From Hoeflea sp. (GTDB taxonomy: Bacteria > Pseudomonadota > Alphaproteobacteria > Rhizobiales > Rhizobiaceae), in NCBI RefSeq assembly GCF_014359905.1, contig NZ_JACIYP010000003.1, positions 56,822 to 120,821 of the forward strand: DNA of 64,000 nucleotides, given 5' to 3'. Below, piece after piece: positions 59,565 through 64,000 of this stretch. The translations under genes were made by a program, and so were the position numbers. How positions within the stretch are numbered: the first letter of the stretch is position 1; every line of letters begins with the position of its first letter. The notes below the pieces were generated by a model that saw only the letters and a program-made list of their open reading frames with translations, made no database searches and was not told the origin of the DNA.

Positions 59565-61568
59565 ATGACATCCCCCCTGTTTCTCGGCATCGATACCGGC
59601 GGCACCTACACCGATGCGGTGCTCTACAGCGAAAGCGAGGGCGTCCTGGCCTCGGCCAAGGCGCTGACCACGCGTCATGACCTGGCCGTCGGCGTTGCCG
59701 GCGCGGTGGAAACGGTGTTGGCCGAGATCGGCGGCGCCACCGCGCGGATCCGGCTGGTGTCGCTGTCGACGACGCTCGCCACCAATGCGCTGGTCGAAGG
59801 CCAGGGCGGCCGCGCCGGCCTGGTGATGATCGGGTTTTCACCCGAGGATCTCAAGCGCGACGGCTTGGCCGAAGCGCTCGGTGGCGACCCGGTGATCTAT
59901 CTCACCGGCGGCCACGATGTGCATGGACGCGAAACGCCGCTCGATCTTGGCCCCCTCGAAGAACGGCTCTCCGGCTTTGCAGGCGAAGTCTCCGCTGTGG
60001 CGATCGCCGGCTATTTCGCCGTGCGCAACCCGGCCCACGAAATCGCCGTGCGCGCCCTCATTCGCGAGAAAACCGTGCTGCCGGTAACCTGCAGCCATGA
60101 TCTGTCCTCCCGCCTTGGCGGCCCGCGCCGGGCGCTGACGACGCTTCTGAATACCCGGCTGATCTCCATGGTCGCGCGCCTGATCGACGCCACCAGCGGC
60201 TATCTGACACGGCGCGGCATCCATGCGCCCTTGATGGTGGTCCGCGGCGACGGCGCGCTGATTTCGTCGGACGAGGCGCTGCTCAGGCCGATCGAGACCA
60301 TCCTGTCCGGTCCGGCGGCGAGCCTGGTCGGCGCGCGTCATCTGACCGGTCTCGACAATGCCGTGGTCTCGGACATCGGCGGCACCACCACCGATGTCGC
60401 CGTGCTTGACGGCGGACACCCCCGGCTCGACAGCGAGGGCGCCACGGTCGGTCGTTACCGCACCATGGTCGAGGCGGTGGCGATGCACACCTTCGGCTTG
60501 GGCGGCGATTCCGAGGTCCGTCTCGACGAGGGCGGGCTGGAGGCAGGCATGACCCTTGGCCCGCGCCGGCTGATGCCGCTGAGTCTCGCCGCCCATCTCT
60601 GGCCGCACGCGGTGATACCCGTGCTGGAGCGGCAGCTGCGCGCCTCCTTTCCCGGCCGCCAGGATGGCCGCTTTGCGGTGCGCACCGGCCTGCCCGACGC
60701 CATGGCCGCCGGCCTCGCTCCCCAGGAGGCGGCGCTCTACGACAAGCTCGCGCTGGAACCGCAGCCACTCGACGTGGTGCTGGCGAGCACCGCGCAGCGG
60801 GCCACGCTGGACCGCCTGGTCGGCCGCGGCCTTGTGCTGATCGCGGGGTTCACGCCGTCCGACGCCATGCATGTCCTGGGCCGGCAGGATCAATGGAACA
60901 GGGAGGCTGCGCGGCTGGGCGCGGAAGTCTTCGCCCGCCGCAAGTCGGGGTCCGGGCGCGCCATCGCCGAAACGCCCGAGATGCTCGCAGACCTGGTTTC
61001 GGCGCGGCTCACCCGGCAGAGCGCCGAGGCGGTGCTGACCGCGCTGATGGCGGATCAGGGGGTCGCAGGCATTGACGCCGCCAGATCGACCTTCATCGAC
61101 CGGGCGCTGAGCGCGACGCCGGGATTTGTGCAATTCGGCGTCCGGCTTGACCGGCCGCTGGTGGCGCTCGGCGCATCCGCCCCGGTGCATTATCCGGCGA
61201 TCGCCGCCATGCTCAAGGTGGAAAGCTTCGTCCCGGTTCACGCCGGCGTCGCCAATGCGGTGGGCGCGGTAGTGGGCCAGGTGCGCGAGACAGCCACGGT
61301 CTTTGTCACCGAACCGGACGAAGGCCGCTATGCGGTCAATGGCTGCGGCGAAAGCCATCTGGTCAAGGATCGTGACCAGGCCTTTGCGCGCGCGCGGCAG
61401 ATCTGCGTGGCCGAGGCCCGCGCGGCGGCCCTTCGCAGCGGCGCCGAGAGCCCCGTGATCGAGGTGCAGGAACACATCGACATGCCGCTGATCGAGGGGC
61501 TGGAAAAGCTGGTCGAAGCCCGCTTCACCGCTTCGGCATCCGGCCGGCCGCGCATAGCCGCCAAATGA
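59565..61568 (+). CDS. Hydantoinase A / oxoprolinase-like subunit, stand-alone
   Basis: This 667-residue protein belongs to the HyuA branch of the hydantoinase/5-oxoprolinase/acetone carboxylase family, with N-terminal phosphate loop LGIDTGGTYTDAV and a second ASKHA-type loop VVSDIGGTTTDVAVLDGG in the middle. HyuA normally partners HyuB in ATP-dependent ring opening of hydantoins or oxoproline; no hyuB is present here, so it is an orphan or its partner is distant. The ATG at 59565 gives MTSPLFLGIDTGG; an upstream ATG at 59523 is less likely. glcB follows after 221 bases. Confidence 0.85.
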   Translation: MTSPLFLGIDTGGTYTDAVLYSESEGVLASAKALTTRHDLAVGVAGAVETVLAEIGGATARIRLVSLSTTLATNALVEGQGGRAGLVMIGFSPEDLKRDGLAEALGGDPVIYLTGGHDVHGRETPLDLGPLEERLSGFAGEVSAVAIAGYFAVRNPAHEIAVRALIREKTVLPVTCSHDLSSRLGGPRRALTTLLNTRLISMVARLIDATSGYLTRRGIHAPLMVVRGDGALISSDEALLRPIETILSGPAASLVGARHLTGLDNAVVSDIGGTTTDVAVLDGGHPRLDSEGATVGRYRTMVEAVAMHTFGLGGDSEVRLDEGGLEAGMTLGPRRLMPLSLAAHLWPHAVIPVLERQLRASFPGRQDGRFAVRTGLPDAMAAGLAPQEAALYDKLALEPQPLDVVLASTAQRATLDRLVGRGLVLIAGFTPSDAMHVLGRQDQWNREAARLGAEVFARRKSGSGRAIAETPEMLADLVSARLTRQSAEAVLTALMADQGVAGIDAARSTFIDRALSATPGFVQFGVRLDRPLVALGASAPVHYPAIAAMLKVESFVPVHAGVANAVGAVVGQVRETATVFVTEPDEGRYAVNGCGESHLVKDRDQAFARARQICVAEARAAALRSGAESPVIEVQEHIDMPLIEGLEKLVEARFTASASGRPRIAAK

Positions 61569-61596
61569 TTTGTTCCCAATCGGAATAAATCATTTG
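61562..61596. promoter_or_regulatory. Long palindrome upstream of glcB
   Basis: Bases 61562-61576 and 61582-61596 form 15-base arms around a five-base centre, pairing at 14 of 15 positions (G61572 faces T61586). The core is TTCC-N5-GGAA inside AT-rich flanks. It overlaps the stop codon of the preceding gene and is about 195 bases before glcB. It lacks a T tract, and its symmetry suits an operator, perhaps for glcB; an IclR- or GntR-type regulator is a guess. Confidence 0.5.
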
Positions 61597-61789
61597 CACC
61601 TTAGATGAATTGACAGGCAATCACCTGCGCGGCAGGGTCCGGTCACATTTTCCGCGGGATCGCCTTCGCCCTGGTATTTCCGGGGTCGACAGGCTCCGGT
61701 TTTCCATTGGAGGATCGCGCGGACATCACAGAAACAGGGCGTGTGTGCGGTTCCATGACCGCCAAACGCTCGTTGAGAGGAGACTGGCT

Positions 61790-63946
61790 GTGAACAGAAT
61801 TGAAAAGAATGGCCTCAGGATCAGCGCCGATCTCTATCAGTTCATCCTGGATGAAGCGCTGCCGGGAACCGGCGTTGAGGCGGACGGTTTTTTCGAGGCC
61901 TTTGCTGCTGCCGTTGATGAGCTGTCGCCAAGGAACCGCGCTCTGCTCGCCAGGCGCGATGATCTGCAGGAGCAGATCGACGCCTGGCACCGGGACAACG
62001 GCGCGCCGCATGATCTCGAAGCCTATAAGGATTTTCTGAAATCCATCGGATATCTGCTGCCCGAAGGTGGCCCGGTGCAGGTCTCGACCGAGAATGTCGA
62101 TGCCGAGATTGCCTCCGTCGCAGGGCCGCAGCTGGTGGTGCCGGTGATGAACGCGCGCTTTGCGCTCAATGCCGCCAATGCCCGCTGGGGCTCGCTCTAT
62201 GATGCGCTCTACGGCACCGATGCGCTGGGCGACTTGCCCAAGCCCGGCGGCTATGACGAGGAGCGCGGCGCCCGCGTCATTTCCTGGGCAAAGACGTTTC
62301 TCGATGACAGCGTTCCGCTGGCAGGCGCACACTGGGCCGATGTCACCGGTTTCGATTTCGAAAACGGCGAGCTGAAGATCAGCACCGTCAAGGGTGAGAC
62401 AACGCTCACTGACCCGGCGCAATATACCGGTTTCAAGCGCGACAATGACCGGGCCTACAGGCTGTATTTCGTGAAAAACGGCCTGCACGTGCTGGTCTTT
62501 GTCGATTCCGACAGCATGATCGGCAAGACCGACCCCGCCGGCATCGGCGATATCGGTCTCGAATCGGCGCTGACCACCATCATGGACTGCGAGGATTCGA
62601 TCGCCGCCGTCGACGCCGAGGACAAGACGCTGGTCTACCGCAACTGGCTGGGCCTGATGAAGGGCGATCTCACCGAAGAGGTCCAAAAGGACGGCAAGAG
62701 CTTCATCCGCAGGCTCCACGGCGATCTGGAGTTCACTACGCCTGAAGGCAAGGCAAGTTCGCTCAAGGGCCGCTCCCTGATGCTGGTTCGCAATGTCGGC
62801 CATCTGATGACCAATCCGGCGATCCTTGACCGCGACGGCAACGAGATCCCGGAAGGCATCATGGACGCCTTCTTGACGGGATTGATTGCCCTGCACGACA
62901 TCGGCCCCGAGGGACGGCGCGCCAATTCGGCCACCGGGTCGATGTATGTGGTCAAGCCCAAGATGCATGGCCCCGAGGAAGTGGCCTTCGCCGTCGAGAT
63001 TTTCGCCCAGGTCGAATCGGCCCTCGGCATGAAGCCCAACACCATCAAGATGGGCATCATGGACGAGGAGCGCCGCACCACGATCAACCTCAAGGAATGC
63101 ATTCGCGCAGCATCCGAACGCGTGGTGTTCATCAACACCGGCTTCCTCGACCGCACCGGCGACGAGATCCACACCTCGATGGAGGCCGGGCCGATGATCC
63201 GCAAGGGCGACATGAAGCAGGCCGCCTGGATCGCGGCCTACGAGAACTGGAATGTCGATATCGGCCTCGAATGCGGTCTCGCCGGCCACGCCCAGATCGG
63301 CAAGGGCATGTGGGCGATGCCCGATCTGATGGCCGCGATGCTGGAACAGAAAATCGCTCATCCCAAAGCCGGCGCCAATTGCGCCTGGGTGCCCTCGCCA
63401 ACCGCCGCCACCCTGCACGCCACGCATTACCACAAGGTCAATGTCGCGGACGTCCAGGCCGGCCTCAAGTCCCGCGGCCGCGCAAAACTCGATGACATCC
63501 TGTCGATCCCGGTGGCCAACAACCCGAACTGGACGCCAGATGAAATCCAGCGCGAGATCGACAACAATGCGCAAGGCATCCTCGGCTATGTCGTCCGCTG
63601 GGTCGACCAGGGGGTGGGCTGTTCCAAGGTTCCCGACATCAACAATGTCGGCCTGATGGAAGACCGCGCGACGCTGAGGATTTCCGCGCAACACATGGCC
63701 AATTGGCTGCATCACGGCGTTGTGACGAAAGACCAGATCCTCGAGACCATGAAACGCATGGCGAGTGTCGTCGACCGCCAGAATGCCGGCGATCCGGCCT
63801 ATCGCCCGATGGCGCCCGACTTTGACAAGTCGGTGGCGTTCCAGGCGGCGGTGGAACTGGTGCTCGAAGGCCGCGCCCAGCCCAATGGCTACACCGAGCC
63901 GGTGCTGCACCGGCGCCGCCTTGAACTCAAGGCTGCCGCCGGCTGA
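61790..63946 (+). CDS. glcB: Malate synthase G
   Basis: GlcB condenses glyoxylate with acetyl-CoA to malate, allowing growth on two-carbon compounds and glycolate. The 718-residue monomeric G form has the catalytic aspartate D625 in [10 protein letters not shown] and the cysteine-containing GCSKVPD just before it; [15 protein letters not shown] and [21 protein letters not shown] (split) are conserved. The start is a GTG at 61790 ([12 protein letters not shown]) with GAGAGGAG well spaced; an ATG at 61610 would add unrelated residues. The gene is complete; the 54 bases after it hold nothing recognisable. Confidence 0.96.
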   Translation: MNRIEKNGLRISADLYQFILDEALPGTGVEADGFFEAFAAAVDELSPRNRALLARRDDLQEQIDAWHRDNGAPHDLEAYKDFLKSIGYLLPEGGPVQVSTENVDAEIASVAGPQLVVPVMNARFALNAANARWGSLYDALYGTDALGDLPKPGGYDEERGARVISWAKTFLDDSVPLAGAHWADVTGFDFENGELKISTVKGETTLTDPAQYTGFKRDNDRAYRLYFVKNGLHVLVFVDSDSMIGKTDPAGIGDIGLESALTTIMDCEDSIAAVDAEDKTLVYRNWLGLMKGDLTEEVQKDGKSFIRRLHGDLEFTTPEGKASSLKGRSLMLVRNVGHLMTNPAILDRDGNEIPEGIMDAFLTGLIALHDIGPEGRRANSATGSMYVVKPKMHGPEEVAFAVEIFAQVESALGMKPNTIKMGIMDEERRTTINLKECIRAASERVVFINTGFLDRTGDEIHTSMEAGPMIRKGDMKQAAWIAAYENWNVDIGLECGLAGHAQIGKGMWAMPDLMAAMLEQKIAHPKAGANCAWVPSPTAATLHATHYHKVNVADVQAGLKSRGRAKLDDILSIPVANNPNWTPDEIQREIDNNAQGILGYVVRWVDQGVGCSKVPDINNVGLMEDRATLRISAQHMANWLHHGVVTKDQILETMKRMASVVDRQNAGDPAYRPMAPDFDKSVAFQAAVELVLEGRAQPNGYTEPVLHRRRLELKAAAG

Positions 63947-64000
63947 CAGGCGCCCGACCGGCTATCGCAGCCGCCACAGTGCATCAAATAACCCGCCCGG

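Noticed and set aside
61643..63910. Long open frame (about 755 codons) antisense to glcB
   Set aside because: It is the shadow of a fully conserved malate synthase.

Overview
The window is GC-rich, gene-dense chromosomal DNA from an alphaproteobacterium of the order Rhizobiales (Hyphomicrobiales). Evidence: chvI-chvG divergent from pckA and followed by a short hprK, a mannose-type EIIA and HPr; a DivL pseudo-kinase with Tyr in place of His; a TsaE-AmgK fusion followed by murU; a DUF2628 gene between hisB and hisH; a DUF1402 gene; and an AccD without its zinc-binding cysteines. The taurine catabolic cluster would fit a marine or saline relative of Rhizobiaceae such as Hoeflea, but the genus is a guess. 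I see no insertion sequence, phage, CRISPR array, tRNA or rRNA. Nearly all of it looks like core genome, and the taurine block is the most accessory-like part.

Layout. 1-6050: aroE (cut by the window edge), coaE and dnaQ converge on secB and fxsA; then timA, mltA, smr and an XRE regulator run as one overlapping operon. 6087-10301 (minus): a DUF1402 lysozyme-like protein, then hslU, an unknown polytopic membrane protein and hslV. 10483-15165: hisB, DUF2628, hisH, hisA, hisF, hisE, coaA. 15193-17536 (minus): alkB, kbp, arfB, nitroreductase. 17638-24973: pckA (minus) against chvI-chvG-hprK-EIIA-HPr, then ahcY behind a palindromic operator. 25167-37192: a tight run divL, tsaE-amgK, murU, addB, addA, trxA, joining cell-cycle control, tRNA modification, wall recycling and break repair. 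37280-43276 (minus): trpF-trpB-trpA-accD-folC and a YgjP-type metalloprotease. 43390-45260 (minus): a DUF2852 protein and an intracellular PHB depolymerase.

45545-55223 is the taurine module: a DegT-family aminotransferase, xsc, tauR (minus), tpa (minus) and tauABC. TauABC imports taurine, Tpa transaminates it with pyruvate to sulfoacetaldehyde plus alanine, and Xsc makes acetyl phosphate plus sulfite. No pta, alanine dehydrogenase or sulfite exporter is present, so those steps must be encoded elsewhere. TauC carries an unusual extra domain of about 125 residues, and a 15-bp motif is shared between the xsc and tpa/tauA control regions. The window closes with gyrB (minus), a cytochrome P450, an orphan HyuA-type hydantoinase subunit and glcB (malate synthase G), which could use acetyl-CoA derived from taurine (inference).

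No wholly new system is evident. The best leads are the TauC domain and shared motif, the lysozyme-like reading of DUF1402, the membrane protein between hslV and hslU, the long palindrome upstream of glcB, and clustered GANTC sites at divL.
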